Part shown: in pieces, positions 37,333-46,837 of the stretch
Layout: each line of letters begins with the position of its first letter
How positions within the stretch are numbered: position 1 is the stretch's first letter
Source of the DNA: Bordetella avium
GTDB taxonomy: Bacteria > Pseudomonadota > Gammaproteobacteria > Burkholderiales > Burkholderiaceae_B
Assembly: GCF_034424645.1 (NCBI RefSeq)
Contig: NZ_CP139969.1
Coordinates: 682,001-746,000 of the forward strand
Length of the DNA: 64,000 nt
Reading direction: 5' to 3'
Position numbers and translations under genes: made by a program
Notes under the pieces: model-generated
Database searches by the model: none
Told to the model about the DNA's origin: nothing
The model's input: the letters and a program-made list of their open reading frames with translations, nothing else

Positions 37333-38766
37333 ATGACTGACTCTACTTCTTCCGCCGCGCCCTCCGCCGAGGCGCTTACCTTCGCCGATTTCGGGCTGCA
37401 TCCTTTACTGCTCAAGTCCATTGCCGAAACGGGCTACACCAGCCCCACGCCGATTCAGGCGCAGGCGATTCCGGTCGTCGCGGAAGGACGCGACGTCATG
37501 GGTGCCGCCCAAACCGGCACCGGCAAAACGGCAGCGTTCACGCTGCCCATTCTGCATCGGCTGATGCCTTTGGCCAATAGCAGTGCCTCGCCTGCCCGCC
37601 ATCCGGTGCGCGCCTTGATCCTCACCCCGACCCGAGAGCTTGCCGACCAGGTCTACGAGAACGTCAAGCGCTACAGCCTGCACACGCCGCTGCGTTCCGC
37701 CGTGGTGTTCGGCGGTGTCGATATCGGGCCGCAAAAGGAAGCGTTGCGCCAGGGTTGCGAGGTGTTGGTCGCCACGCCGGGTCGTCTGCTCGATCACGTC
37801 GAACAAAAGAACGTCAACCTGAGCCAGGTCGGTATTCTCGTGCTCGACGAAGCCGACCGCATGCTGGATATGGGTTTCCTCCCTGACCTAGAACGCATCA
37901 TCCGTCTGCTGCCGCCGCAGCGCCAGGGTCTGCTATTCTCGGCAACGTTCAGCAACGAAATCCGCAAGCTGGGCCGTTCCTATCTCAATCAGCCGATCGA
38001 GATTGAAGTCGCGGCGCGCAATGCCACGGCCGATACGGTCACGCAGATTGCCTATCAGATGACGGGCGAAGCCAAGCGCGCCGCCGTCGTGCATCTGGTC
38101 AAGTCGCGCGGCCTGAAGCAAGTCATCGTGTTTTCCAACACCAAGATCGGCACTGCCCGTCTGGCTCGGCAGCTCGAACTCGATGGGGTCAAGGCCGAGT
38201 CCATTCATGGCGACAAGTCGCAAGCTGACCGCATGAAGGCCCTCGAAGCCTTCAAGGCCGGGGAACTCGAAGTGCTGGTGGCGACCGATGTCGCGGCCCG
38301 TGGGCTGGATGTGGCGGGCGTACCCTGCGTCATCAACTACGACCTGCCGTACAACGCCGAAGATTACGTGCACCGTATCGGCCGCACCGGCCGGGCGGGG
38401 GCGAGCGGCGAAGCCATTGCCCTGTTCACTCCCGAGGAAGAGCGCTATCTGCTCGACATCGAAAAGCTGATCAAGCGCCAGGTGCCGCGGGGCAAGCTGG
38501 ACATCCCCTCTGAGTTGCTGGCGCACAGCCACGGCCGGGGTGGCGAGCGTCGCAGCAGCCGGGAAGGTCGTGAGAGCCGCAGCGAAGGCCGAGAGGGGCG
38601 TGAGAGCTTTCGCCGCACGCCGCGCCAGCCCGTCGATGACTTTTTCTACAAGCCTTATGTGCCGTCGAGCTCGGCCGCCACGTCTGAGCCTGAAGCGCCG
38701 CGCACCACCAGCGCGCCCAAGCGCCAACTGGCCGTTTTGCTGGGCGGCAGCCGCAAACCCCTTTGA
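37333..38766 (+). CDS. rhlE: ATP-dependent RNA helicase RhlE (DEAD box)
   Basis: A 477-residue helicase. The Q motif (TFADFGLHPLL... TPIQAQAIP), Walker A AQTGTGKTAAF, DEAD box LVLDEADRMLDMGFLPD, SAT (LFSATFS) and the helicase C motifs (VATDVAARGLD and HRIGRTGRAG) are all present. The C-terminal tail (about 395-477) is basic with Arg/Gly/Ser/Glu repeats, likely RNA-binding and disordered. RhlE helps ribosome assembly and RNA decay in the cold. The start at 37333 was preferred over a longer ATG frame. Confidence 0.93.
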   Translation: MTDSTSSAAPSAEALTFADFGLHPLLLKSIAETGYTSPTPIQAQAIPVVAEGRDVMGAAQTGTGKTAAFTLPILHRLMPLANSSASPARHPVRALILTPTRELADQVYENVKRYSLHTPLRSAVVFGGVDIGPQKEALRQGCEVLVATPGRLLDHVEQKNVNLSQVGILVLDEADRMLDMGFLPDLERIIRLLPPQRQGLLFSATFSNEIRKLGRSYLNQPIEIEVAARNATADTVTQIAYQMTGEAKRAAVVHLVKSRGLKQVIVFSNTKIGTARLARQLELDGVKAESIHGDKSQADRMKALEAFKAGELEVLVATDVAARGLDVAGVPCVINYDLPYNAEDYVHRIGRTGRAGASGEAIALFTPEEERYLLDIEKLIKRQVPRGKLDIPSELLAHSHGRGGERRSSREGRESRSEGREGRESFRRTPRQPVDDFFYKPYVPSSSAATSEPEAPRTTSAPKRQLAVLLGGSRKPL

Positions 38767-38773
38767 TGCCGGC

Positions 38774-39151
38774 TCAGGCGCCGGCTAGCAAGCCCCGCAC
38801 ATCGGGCAGCCCCGTCTGAATAGGGGGGGCGTCTGTGCTCAGGCTGTCGAGCAGGCGCTCGAGATGCCCAATATGCGGCAGCATCGTGCCGTAAAACCGT
38901 ATGCGGTCTGGGGCCTGGACCAGCAGCGTCGGGAAATTTTCGACATCTTCATCGCCGAGCAGATCGGGATGGTCTTCGATGTCTATCCACACGAAAACAA
39001 GCTCGGGGCGAGCCCGCGCCAGGGCTTCGAGCTTGATGCGGTACTGCTGGCAGGTGTCGCACCAGGCCGCGCAGAAACAGGCGACCAGCAAACGGTCGGT
39101 TTGGGCCAGCGCATCGCGCAGGGCCTGCGAGTTGGGCAGAAGTAAGGGCAT
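38774..39151 (-). CDS. Thioredoxin-like protein
   Basis: A 125-residue protein with a thioredoxin fold. The active site is AAWCDTCQQ (Cys about 31 and 34), a variant of WCGPC. The cis-Pro lies in ENFPTLLVQAP near 72. It has no signal peptide, so it acts in the cytoplasm, perhaps in reducing specific partners. It converges with rhlE (7 bp) and diverges from the EI24 gene. Confidence 0.85.
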   Translation of the reverse strand: MPLLLPNSQALRDALAQTDRLLVACFCAAWCDTCQQYRIKLEALARARPELVFVWIDIEDHPDLLGDEDVENFPTLLVQAPDRIRFYGTMLPHIGHLERLLDSLSTDAPPIQTGLPDVRGLLAGA

Positions 39152-39212
39152 ATGGGCAAATCGCAGCGTGTTTGTCTATCATACCCGCCATGCCTTGTTT
39201 CTTGCCTTGACC

Positions 39213-40010
39213 ATGAACTCAATCTCCCCGCCGTCTTTGTCCGTGGTGGGCGCCGATGTCACGCGCGCATTCAAGCGCGCGCTGATCTCGCAACTGCACC
39301 CGAATATGTTGTTTGCCGTGTTGCTGCCCTTTTTGATTGCGGCGCTCGGTGCCATTTTGCTGTTGTGGTTCTTTTGGACGCCCCTGACCGACTGGCTGCG
39401 CCTGGAGAGTTCGCAATGGGATATGGTCAACCGCCTCGATGACTGGCTCGTGGCCGTCGGCCTGTTCTCGCTCAAACTGTATCTCGTGCCCGTTTTGGCC
39501 GCCGCCCTCCTGTTGCCCGTGTCCGGCATTCTGGGCCTGGCCATAGCTGCCGTGTTTGTCATGCCGCTGGTATTGCGCCATGTCGGGCGGCGCGAGTACG
39601 CCGGCTTGGCACGCCTGGGCCGTCATGCCACCGCCGTCAGTGTCTGGAATGCCATCTGGGTCAGCATGCTGTTCGCGCTGGGCTGGGTGCTGACATTGCC
39701 GTTCTGGCTGGTGCCGCCGATGGCCTTTCTGCTGTCGGTATTCTGGTGGGCCTTCGCTTTTTCGCGCATGCTGCGTCTGGATGCCATTGTCGAGCATGCC
39801 AGCCCCGAAGAGCGGCGTTGGCTGCTGGCGCGCAACAACGCCGGTTTCTGGATCATCGGTTTCATCTGCGCGCTGCTCAATATGCTGCCGCCGGCCTGGA
39901 TCATTCTTCCGGTCTTTTCGGGGCTGGTCTACGCCCATTACGGCCTGGATGCGCTGCAGCGTCTGCGCGCTTCCCCCAACACCGCTACATCACTCCTGGA
40001 ACATCCATGA
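39213..40010 (+). CDS. EI24-domain inner-membrane protein
   Basis: A 265-residue membrane protein with about six hydrophobic helices. The build (DVTRAFKRALISQLHP opening, long helical hairpins, then RHVGRREYAGLARLG) is that of the EI24/CysZ-like family. CysZ imports sulfate, but members like this one in betaproteobacteria have no known substrate. The ATG overlaps nothing upstream; the next gene begins in its stop codon. Confidence 0.75.
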   Translation: MNSISPPSLSVVGADVTRAFKRALISQLHPNMLFAVLLPFLIAALGAILLLWFFWTPLTDWLRLESSQWDMVNRLDDWLVAVGLFSLKLYLVPVLAAALLLPVSGILGLAIAAVFVMPLVLRHVGRREYAGLARLGRHATAVSVWNAIWVSMLFALGWVLTLPFWLVPPMAFLLSVFWWAFAFSRMLRLDAIVEHASPEERRWLLARNNAGFWIIGFICALLNMLPPAWIILPVFSGLVYAHYGLDALQRLRASPNTATSLLEHP

Positions 40011-40822
40011 CTGCAGATACCGCTAACCGTCGCATCGGCCTGATCATCGTGGGCGACGAAATCCTCTCCGGACGGCGTCAGGACAAACACTTCTCCAAAG
40101 TGATCGAGATGCTGGCCGCGCGCGGCATGAAGCTTGCCTGGGCTGAGTTTCTGACCGATGACCGCGAAATGTTGACTGCAGCCTACCGCCGCAGCTTCGC
40201 CAGCGGCGACATCGTGTTCTCCTGCGGCGGCATAGGCGCGACGCCGGATGACCACACCCGCCAGGCGGCGGCTGCTGCCCTCGGCCTGGGCCTGTGCTTG
40301 CACCCAGAGGCCGAAGCGGCCATCGTGCAGCGCACGCGCGACCTGGCCGCCAAGGGGCAGGGCGTTGAGGATATGAGTACGCCCGAGAATCAACAGCGCT
40401 TGCAAATGGGCATGTTTCCCGAGGGTTGCGAGATCATCCCCAATCCCTACAACCGCATTCCGGGCTTTTACATCCATGACCACAGCTTTGTGCCTGGTTT
40501 CCCGGTGATGGCTTGGCCCATGCTCGAATGGACGCTGGACACTCGCTATCGCGAATTGCAACACAAAGTGCAGCATGCCGAGCACTCCTTCCTGGTATTC
40601 AATATGCCGGAGTCGCGCATCACGCTCTCGATGCAGACACTGGAGTCGCGCTGGCCTGCCGTGAAAGCCTTCAGCCTGCCCAGCGTGGGCGAGGCCGGCG
40701 CGCCGGCCCATATCGAGCTGGGCGTCAAGGGCGAACCCGGGGCCGCCGCCGAGGCGCTGGAGTATCTGCGCGCCGAAGTCTTGAGGCTGGGCGGTCAGTT
40801 CCTGCCGCCGGCCAAGAGCTAG
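40007..40822 (+). CDS. Molybdopterin-binding (MoCF/CinA-N-like) domain protein
   Basis: A 271-residue protein whose first 170 residues form a MoaB/MogA-like fold. GLIIVGDEILSGRRQDKH at the N terminus and FSCGGIGATPDDHTRQA near 72 match the molybdopterin-binding motifs also used by CinA. The CinA deamidase domain is absent. It overlaps the EI24 gene by 4 bp (ATGA), so the two are translationally coupled. A molybdopterin or nucleotide-pyrophosphatase role is inferred. Confidence 0.85.
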   Translation: MTADTANRRIGLIIVGDEILSGRRQDKHFSKVIEMLAARGMKLAWAEFLTDDREMLTAAYRRSFASGDIVFSCGGIGATPDDHTRQAAAAALGLGLCLHPEAEAAIVQRTRDLAAKGQGVEDMSTPENQQRLQMGMFPEGCEIIPNPYNRIPGFYIHDHSFVPGFPVMAWPMLEWTLDTRYRELQHKVQHAEHSFLVFNMPESRITLSMQTLESRWPAVKAFSLPSVGEAGAPAHIELGVKGEPGAAAEALEYLRAEVLRLGGQFLPPAKS

Positions 40823-40936
40823 GACGGATGAGCGGCATTGCAAATATCGGTTGCCAAAACCTGGCTTGAATTTCACAATACGATAAGTCAAGTTTTGTTG
40901 CGCCGCCGCATTTCGTAGCGGGCAGCCAAGAAAATC

Positions 40937-41755
40937 ATGTCTCGTGTGCCTTCCGCTTCTGTCGTCGTGCCGTCCTCCGATGCGGGTCAGCCCGCTATCC
41001 AGGTAATCGATCGTGCCATGCGTCTGCTGGATGCGCTGGCTGCGCAGTCCGAACCCGTCACGCTCAAGGAGCTGTCGGCCACCACAGGGCTGCACGCCTC
41101 TACGGCTCACCGCATCCTCAACGATCTGGTTATCGGCCGTTACGTCGAGCGCGTGGACAATGGCCTGTATCAACTTGGCATGCGCCTCTTGGAACTGGGT
41201 TCCTTGGTCAAGGGACGGCTGAATGTGCGTGAGGCGGCCATTGGCGTCATGCGCAATCTGCACCGCTCCACCGGGCAGACGATCAACCTGTCTGTGCAAC
41301 AGGGCGACGAAATCGTCTATATCGACCGGGCCTGGAGTGAGCGTTCCGGCATGCAGGTGGTGCGCGCCATCGGCGGTCGTGCGCCTTTGCACCTCACCTC
41401 TACCGGCAAGCTGTTTCTGTCCACCTGGGACTCTCGGCAGGTGCGGGCTTATGCCCTGCGTACCGGGCTGGCGGGCCACACTCGCAACAGCCTGACCGAC
41501 CTTGAGCGTCTCGAACGCGAATTGGCATTTGTTCGCGATCATGGTTACGCCCGTGACAACGAAGAGCTGGAACTGGGCGTGCGCTGTATCGCCGCAGGGG
41601 TGTACGACGATACGGGCCGCCTCGTAGCGGGTCTGTCCATTTCTGCGCCGGCCGAACGCTTGCAGGATGAATGGGTCCGTCTGCTCAAGGATTCGGCAGC
41701 GGCCATTTCCGAAGCCCTGGGCTTTGAGCCCGAGAGTCATTCGGACGCCCTCTAG
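40937..41755 (+). CDS. IclR-family transcriptional regulator
   Basis: A 272-residue regulator. The N-terminal winged helix includes RAMRLLDALAAQSEPVTLKELSATTGLHASTAHRILNDL (about 24-62), and the effector-binding IclR domain (about 85-260) contains TGKLFLS and CIAAGVYDDTGRLVAGLSIS. The effector is unknown. The Bug receptor gene is next but points the other way and is separated by 345 bp, so direct control is uncertain. Confidence 0.92.
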   Translation: MSRVPSASVVVPSSDAGQPAIQVIDRAMRLLDALAAQSEPVTLKELSATTGLHASTAHRILNDLVIGRYVERVDNGLYQLGMRLLELGSLVKGRLNVREAAIGVMRNLHRSTGQTINLSVQQGDEIVYIDRAWSERSGMQVVRAIGGRAPLHLTSTGKLFLSTWDSRQVRAYALRTGLAGHTRNSLTDLERLERELAFVRDHGYARDNEELELGVRCIAAGVYDDTGRLVAGLSISAPAERLQDEWVRLLKDSAAAISEALGFEPESHSDAL

Positions 41756-42041
41756 TCTGCACGCCCGTCTGCGGGCGTCCGGCTGTCAGTCGCTGGCCTC
41801 TTGATCGTGGCGAGCAAGCTAGGCCCTGGCTTGAGCAAGTCGAGTGCAGCCTGGGCTTGCCTGGGGGGTAGGTGTCAAGGGGCGGAACCACCTGGGGATG
41901 GTCCGGCGCGGGGGAGTCCCGCGCTGCCTATTGACGCAAGCGCATCAGTTCGAGAGACGCATCGGAACTTGCGATCGAAGCGGAGATCTGTACAGCGGTC
42001 CGGATAACGTATCGCCAGTTATGGGTTTTTTTGCGGCGTGT
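41756..42041. other. Intergenic region with no clear gene
   Basis: Open frames on both strands here lack ribosome-binding sites and have unlikely composition. The only structure I see is a short GC-rich inverted repeat near 41908-41926 (GCGCGGG-GGAG-TCCCGCG). Confidence 0.5.
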
Positions 42042-42070
42042 AAAAAAGGCCTCTCCGCCATGGAGAGGCC
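42042..42070 (-). terminator. Terminator of the Bug receptor gene
   Basis: GGCCTCTCC (42048-42056) pairs with GGAGAGGCC (42062-42070). On the minus strand the stem is followed by six T residues (42047-42042). It lies 31 bp past the stop of the receptor gene. Confidence 0.9.
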
Positions 42071-42100
42071 AGGCGAGACCGCGGTTTGTCCGCAGCGCGC

Positions 42101-43078
42101 TTATTGCTTTTCGACCCCCGCCTTGGTGAACAGCTTTTCCCATTGCGGGACCTGTTGCTTGACCTTGGCGTCCAGGGCCTGCGGATTGGCATCCGCCGTC
42201 AGAACCGTGGCGCCGAGCTGGCCCATGCGCTCTTGGAACTTGGGGTCGGCCAGACCCGCTTGCAGGGCTTTTTGCAGCTTGTCGCGAACCGCCTGGGGCG
42301 TGTTCTTGGGCACCCACATGCCATGCCAGATACCGACTTCAAAACCCTTGAAGCCGGATTCGTCCATGGTGGGCAGTTTGGGCAGGGTCGGCACGCGTTT
42401 GAGGCTGGTCACGGCATAGGCCTTGACCTTGTCGGCGTTGATTTGCTGCGTGGTGTTGGTGGTCTGGTCGCACAATAGATCCACCTGTTTGCCAAGCAGG
42501 TCGTTCATGGCCGGCGCGGTGCCCTTGTACGGGATGGTCAGCAGATTCACGCCAAGCGCATCGGCCAGCATGACGCCGCACAGGTGGCTGGCCGCGCCGA
42601 CCCCCGCGTTGGCCAGCGAGATCTTCTCATGGTTTTTTTTAATGTACTCAGTGAGTTCCTGAATATTGTTGGCCGGGAAGTCGGAGCGGGCGAGCAGAGT
42701 CATGGGCACATCCACCACCAGACCGATGGGTTCGAAGCTGCTGTAGGGATCGTAGCCCGGGTTCTTGTACAACGAGGGAGCGGTTGAGAAGCCGGCGTGC
42801 ATCAGTAAGATTTGATAGCCATCGGCGGGCGCGCGGGCCACCTGGGTCGTACCGATGGTGCCGCCGGCGCCGCCCTTGTTCTCGACGACGATGGTTTCGC
42901 CCAGGGTAGGACGCATCGCCTCCGCGAGCGAGCGGGCGACGCTATCGGTCGGACCGCCGGCGGCGAAGGGCACCACCATGTTGACGGAGCGCTCCGGATA
43001 GTCGGCCAGGGCAGCGCCGGCAGTAAGGATGGAACCGGCAGCCATAATGGCTGAAAGCGTGCGGGGAAGGCGAGTCAT
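42101..43078 (-). CDS. Bug-family tripartite tricarboxylate receptor (TctC-like)
   Basis: A 325-residue periplasmic solute-binding protein. A signal peptide ends near ALADYPERS. The mature protein has the Bug signature VPFAAGGPTDSVAR near 37, VVENKGGAGGTIGTTQVARAPADGYQILLM, and IPYKGTAPAMNDLLGKQVDLLCD. Bug proteins bind small carboxylates; very many paralogs occur in Bordetella-type genomes. No TctAB transporter genes are adjacent. GGAG five bases upstream fixes the start at 43078. Confidence 0.92.
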   Translation of the reverse strand: MTRLPRTLSAIMAAGSILTAGAALADYPERSVNMVVPFAAGGPTDSVARSLAEAMRPTLGETIVVENKGGAGGTIGTTQVARAPADGYQILLMHAGFSTAPSLYKNPGYDPYSSFEPIGLVVDVPMTLLARSDFPANNIQELTEYIKKNHEKISLANAGVGAASHLCGVMLADALGVNLLTIPYKGTAPAMNDLLGKQVDLLCDQTTNTTQQINADKVKAYAVTSLKRVPTLPKLPTMDESGFKGFEVGIWHGMWVPKNTPQAVRDKLQKALQAGLADPKFQERMGQLGATVLTADANPQALDAKVKQQVPQWEKLFTKAGVEKQ

Positions 43079-43260
43079 GTAGTCTCCAATGCAGGTCATT
43101 ACGCTGCGTGTAGCTTTTTTGTGCATTTATCATGTCCTGCCGTCTAGGGTTTTGTTTTGAGGCAAGCCTCAAAAGTGTAGGGAGCCAGCTTGTATGCGTC
43201 ACCCTGGGGTAATTCCCGACCGCCCTGAAAGCAAGCTGTCACCGCTGAGGATTATTCGCG

Positions 43261-43329
43261 TGCTGCATTGCACAAAATTACTTGACAGGGTTTTTTGGCT
43301 GCCTAAAATATCAATTGTGCGTTGCAGCA
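43261..43329 (+). promoter_or_regulatory. Phasin promoter flanked by an inverted repeat
   Basis: TTGACA (43282-43287) and TAAAAT (43304-43309), 16 bp apart, form a strong promoter. TGCTGCATTGCAC (43261-43273) and GTGCGTTGCAGCA (43317-43329) flank it as an inverted repeat matching at 11 of 13 positions. TGC/GCA-rich repeats of this kind are bound by the PHB-responsive repressor PhaR in other bacteria. A PhaR operator is therefore plausible. Confidence 0.6.
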
Positions 43330-43427
43330 AACGAGGAGGGCGGTCTGTGCCACCGCGCCCGTTTGGCAGTAGGTTCCCAGCTTCATAAAAGTTGGCGCTA
43401 CCCAAATTACCGTGAAGGAGAATCCGC

Positions 43428-44006
43428 ATGACCGCCATCCCCCAACAAGTTCTGGCCCGCCAGAAATCCGCCTTGCAAACCCTGGTCGCTGCCCAGACCG
43501 CCGTGTTCGGTGGTTTTGAGAAACTGGTTGATTTGAACCTGAAGGTGGTCAAGGCGACGCTGGACGAAGTGGCTCAGAAGTCGCAGCAAGCCGTTGAGTT
43601 GAAAGATGTCCAGGATGCTGCCTCCTTCACCTCCGCCTTGGTGCAGCTCAGCGCCGAAAAGGCCCTGGCTTACGGCAAGCACGTGTATGACATCATCAAT
43701 ACCGTGCAGGCCGATCTGGCCAAGCTGGCCGAAGCGCAGATCGCCGAAGGCCAACAGCATGTCCAGGAGGCCGTCGAGCAGTTCTCCAAGAACGCCCCGA
43801 ATGGTTCTGAAAGCGCCGTTGCTCTGCTGAAGTCCTCGCTGGCTACGGCTAACAATGCCTATGAATCGCTGACCAAGGCTGCCAAGCAGGCCGCCGAGGT
43901 CGCCGAGTCCAACCTGAACGCCGCCGCGAGTGCAACGTTCAAGGCGGCCTCGGATGCCGCTGATGTTGCCACCAAGGCTGCCGGTCGCACGCGCCGCGCC
44001 ACTTGA
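43428..44006 (+). CDS. phaP: Phasin family protein
   Basis: A 192-residue granule-associated protein. It opens TAIPQQVLARQKSALQTLV and is almost wholly helical, with heptad-like repeats and an Ala/Lys-rich tail ending AAGRTRRAT. It has no signal peptide or membrane segment. Phasins coat polyhydroxyalkanoate granules. AAGGAG eight bases before the ATG is strong. It is monocistronic, with a terminator 155 bp downstream. Confidence 0.92.
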   Translation: MTAIPQQVLARQKSALQTLVAAQTAVFGGFEKLVDLNLKVVKATLDEVAQKSQQAVELKDVQDAASFTSALVQLSAEKALAYGKHVYDIINTVQADLAKLAEAQIAEGQQHVQEAVEQFSKNAPNGSESAVALLKSSLATANNAYESLTKAAKQAAEVAESNLNAAASATFKAASDAADVATKAAGRTRRAT

Positions 44007-44160
44007 TGTCGGTGGTTCACCTTGGGTCTTAATCCATCAGGGTTTTGACCCATTACGGTCTGTGCTTTAGCGCATCTTGAGGGTGTTGTTGTCTTGATGG
44101 GCTTGTTGCGCAGACCGTGTCTGTAGTACCTTTGAGTGACAGAGCAGAGCTGGAAATTAG

Positions 44161-44186
44161 GGCCACCCACCGGGTGGCCTTTTTTT
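44161..44186 (+). terminator. Intrinsic terminator downstream of the phasin gene
   Basis: GGCCACCC-ACC-GGGTGGCC followed by seven T residues. It implies a phasin mRNA 3' untranslated region of about 155 nt. Confidence 0.88.
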
Positions 44187-44246
44187 GTATTTCCATGCCG
44201 CGTGGCGCGTTGCGCCGATAGCGGCGCTTGCGAAAAGAAAAGCCCC

Positions 44247-45296
44247 TTATCTGGCCGTGTTCTTGAGCGTGCCGACGCATTCGCCGACTAGGGCGGGGCC
44301 GCGGTAAATCAGGCCGGTGTAAAGCTGCACGGCATCGGCGCCGGCGGCGATTTTTTCGCGCGCCTGCTGGCCTGACAGAATGCCGCCCACGCCAATGATG
44401 GCCAGCGCGGAGCCCACGCGCTGGCGCAGGCGTTCGATAACGGCCAAGGACAGCTCGTGCACCGGTGCGCCCGACAGACCGCCGGTTTCGGCGGCATGGG
44501 GCATGCCCTGCACGGCCTCACGCGACAAGGTCGTATTGGTGGCGATGACGCCGTCCACGCCATTGCTCAACAGTGTGTCGGCAATGATGTCGATCTGCTC
44601 TTGGCTGAGATCGGGCGCGATTTTCACGACCAGCGGCACCTGACGCGCATGTTGCTGCGCCAGTTCGGCGCGCTTGTCGCGCAGCGCAGCCAGCAATTGC
44701 GAGAGCTCGTCACCGCCTTGCAGCGCACGCAGGTTCTTGGTGTTGGGCGAAGAAATATTGACCGTGACGTAATCCGCATGAGGATAGACGCCAGCCAGGC
44801 CGATCAGGTAGTCATCGGCGGCGCGTTCGATCGGCGTGTCCGCGTTTTTGCCGATATTCAGGCCCAGGATGCCGCCCTGGCTGCGAAAACGGCTGCGTGT
44901 CACATTGGCCAGGAAGGCATCCAGCCCCTGGTTGTTGAAACCCAGGCGATTGATGAGTGCATTGGCCTTGGGCAGGCGGAACATGCGCGGTTTGGGGTTG
45001 CCGGATTGGGCGCGGGGCGTGACGGTGCCGACCTCGACAAAACCAAAGCCCAGATTGCCTAGTGCATCAATGAAGGCGCCGTTTTTGTCCAGTCCGGCCG
45101 CCAGCCCCACGGGGTTGCGCAAGGTCATGCCCATCAGTGTCGTCGGCAACTGGGGTTGATCGTGCAGCCAGCGCCGCGTGGTGCCACAGTCATAGGCGCG
45201 TTGCAGGCTCGCGAGGGTGACTTCGTGGGCGGTTTCCGCGTCCATGGCGAAGAGCGCCGGGCGGGCCAGGGGGTAGGCATTGAAGAGGATAGACAT
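44247..45296 (-). CDS. pyrD: Dihydroorotate dehydrogenase (quinone), class 2
   Basis: A 349-residue FMN enzyme oxidising dihydroorotate at the membrane for pyrimidine synthesis. The N-terminal helix [19 protein letters not shown] is the quinone-site extension of class 2 enzymes. [48 protein letters not shown] and [27 protein letters not shown] bind FMN and substrate; the catalytic Ser lies in the NISSPN region. Start at 45296. Confidence 0.96.
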   Translation of the reverse strand: MSILFNAYPLARPALFAMDAETAHEVTLASLQRAYDCGTTRRWLHDQPQLPTTLMGMTLRNPVGLAAGLDKNGAFIDALGNLGFGFVEVGTVTPRAQSGNPKPRMFRLPKANALINRLGFNNQGLDAFLANVTRSRFRSQGGILGLNIGKNADTPIERAADDYLIGLAGVYPHADYVTVNISSPNTKNLRALQGGDELSQLLAALRDKRAELAQQHARQVPLVVKIAPDLSQEQIDIIADTLLSNGVDGVIATNTTLSREAVQGMPHAAETGGLSGAPVHELSLAVIERLRQRVGSALAIIGVGGILSGQQAREKIAAGADAVQLYTGLIYRGPALVGECVGTLKNTAR

Positions 45297-45325
45297 GAGA
45301 CGGAATTGTATGCGAGCCGGCGGCT

Positions 45326-46048
45326 TTACTCCGGGGCGGTCCATTGGCCGTCGATATAGCGCTCTTGGGGCAGAAAGCCTGCCTTGTAGGCCATTTTGCG
45401 GCTGTCTTTGATCCAGTAGCCGAGATAGAGCCAGGGTAGTTCCAGCATGCGGCATTGCTCGATCTGCCACAGAATGCTGTAGGTGCCCAGGCTGCCAGCC
45501 AGTTCGGGATCGTAAAAGGTATAGACCGAGGACAGGCCATCGTCGAGCACATCGATGATGGACACCATGACTAACTGGCCTTCGGGCTGGCGGAACTCCA
45601 CCAGCCGGGTATTGACGCGTGAGGTCAGCAGAAACTGCGCGTATTGGCTGCGGCTGTCATCGTCCATGCCGCCGCCCGGATGGCGGCCCTGCTGATAGCG
45701 CGTGTAGAGCGAATAATGTTCCGGCGACCAGGCCAGCTCAGCCACAAAGGCGCGCAGACCCTGGTGCGCTTTCCAGGCACGTCGCTGGCTGCGGTTGGGG
45801 GTGTAATTCACGCTATCGACCCGCACCGGGATACAGGCCTGACAGTTATCGCAATGGGGGCGGTAGGTGAACAGGCCGCTGCGCCGGAAACCCTGCTGCA
45901 CCAGTTGGCAATAGGTGTCGGCGTTGATCAGGTGTCCTGGCGCGGCAACCTGCGAGCGAGCCTGACGTTCTGGCAGATAGCTGCAAGGGTAAGGCGCGGT
46001 CGCGTAGAACTGCAGCGTTGAGAAGGGAAGTTCTTTGAGCTGGCTCAT
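45326..46048 (-). CDS. bpt: Arginyl/leucyl-tRNA--protein transferase (Bpt/Ate1 type)
   Basis: A 240-residue aminoacyl-transferase of the ATE family that adds an amino acid from tRNA to N-terminal acidic residues, marking proteins for ClpAP. The N-terminal zinc-type motif [13 protein letters not shown] and [12 protein letters not shown] (two CxxC-like pairs) are typical. [22 protein letters not shown] and [18 protein letters not shown] are conserved in the family. It is 37 bp downstream of aat. Whether Arg or Leu is transferred is not decided by sequence alone. Confidence 0.93.
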   Translation of the reverse strand: MSQLKELPFSTLQFYATAPYPCSYLPERQARSQVAAPGHLINADTYCQLVQQGFRRSGLFTYRPHCDNCQACIPVRVDSVNYTPNRSQRRAWKAHQGLRAFVAELAWSPEHYSLYTRYQQGRHPGGGMDDDSRSQYAQFLLTSRVNTRLVEFRQPEGQLVMVSIIDVLDDGLSSVYTFYDPELAGSLGTYSILWQIEQCRMLELPWLYLGYWIKDSRKMAYKAGFLPQERYIDGQWTAPE

Positions 46049-46084
46049 GCAAAAGCAGGGCTGGCGCGATGCGGAGCTCCCATA

Positions 46085-46837
46085 TTAACGCTGATTGGCG
46101 CTATCCACGATGTCGCCCGCATGCCGTAATACCCCGACGCGCCAGGGGGGCGCAGGTTTTGCCAGCACCCTGGCGACATGTTGCAGAAATTGGGCGCGGG
46201 GCAGCGGCCGCGCACCCAGGCTGGCCAAGTGCCGCGTCTGTTGCTGGCAGTCTATCCAGTCGACTTCGTGACGGGTCAGAAAGGCCACGAGATAGGCCAG
46301 GGCGATTTTCGAGGCGTCGGTGGCATGGGCGAACATGGATTCGCCAAAGAACATACCCCCCAGACTGATGCCGTACAGGCCGCCCACCAAGTGATCGTCT
46401 ATCCAGGTTTCGATGCTGTGCGCTTGCCCTTGCTCATGCCAGGCGCAGTAAGCGGCCTGCACTTCCGGTGTGATCCAGGTGCCCGCCTGCCCATCGCGTC
46501 TACCCGCGCAGGCGGCCATCACGCGGGCGAAGGCGGTATCGACGCGGACTTGTATCCGCGTGTCGCCAGCCTGTTCGGCACGTGCGAGACGGCGCAGTGT
46601 CTTGCGCAGTGAGTGTGAGGGGGCGAAGTCGGCGCAAGCCAGGACCATACGGGGGTCGGGGCTCCACCATAGCAAGGGCTCACCCTCTGAATACCAGGGG
46701 AAGATGCCCTTGGCGTAGGCGGCGCGCAGCCGGTCCGTGTTGAGCTCGCCGCCAGCAGCCAGGAGGCCATTCGGTTCCTTCAGAGCCTGCTCTGCCGGCG
46801 GAAACGGCGTATCGGCCTCAAGCCAGGGGATTCTCAA
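46085..46837 (-). CDS. aat: Leucyl/phenylalanyl-tRNA--protein transferase
   Basis: A 250-residue enzyme adding Leu or Phe to N-terminal Arg/Lys of substrates. [42 protein letters not shown] is the family signature (about 26-67). [30 protein letters not shown] near 139 is the second. Its ATG overlaps the Nudix stop codon, and bpt follows, so the two N-degron transferases share a transcript. Confidence 0.96.
   Translation of the reverse strand: MRIPWLEADTPFPPAEQALKEPNGLLAAGGELNTDRLRAAYAKGIFPWYSEGEPLLWWSPDPRMVLACADFAPSHSLRKTLRRLARAEQAGDTRIQVRVDTAFARVMAACAGRRDGQAGTWITPEVQAAYCAWHEQGQAHSIETWIDDHLVGGLYGISLGGMFFGESMFAHATDASKIALAYLVAFLTRHEVDWIDCQQQTRHLASLGARPLPRAQFLQHVARVLAKPAPPWRVGVLRHAGDIVDSANQR

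Noticed and set aside
41844-42419. Plus-strand frame of 191 codons across the end of the Bug receptor gene
   Set aside because: It runs antisense through the receptor gene and has no start signal; a shadow.
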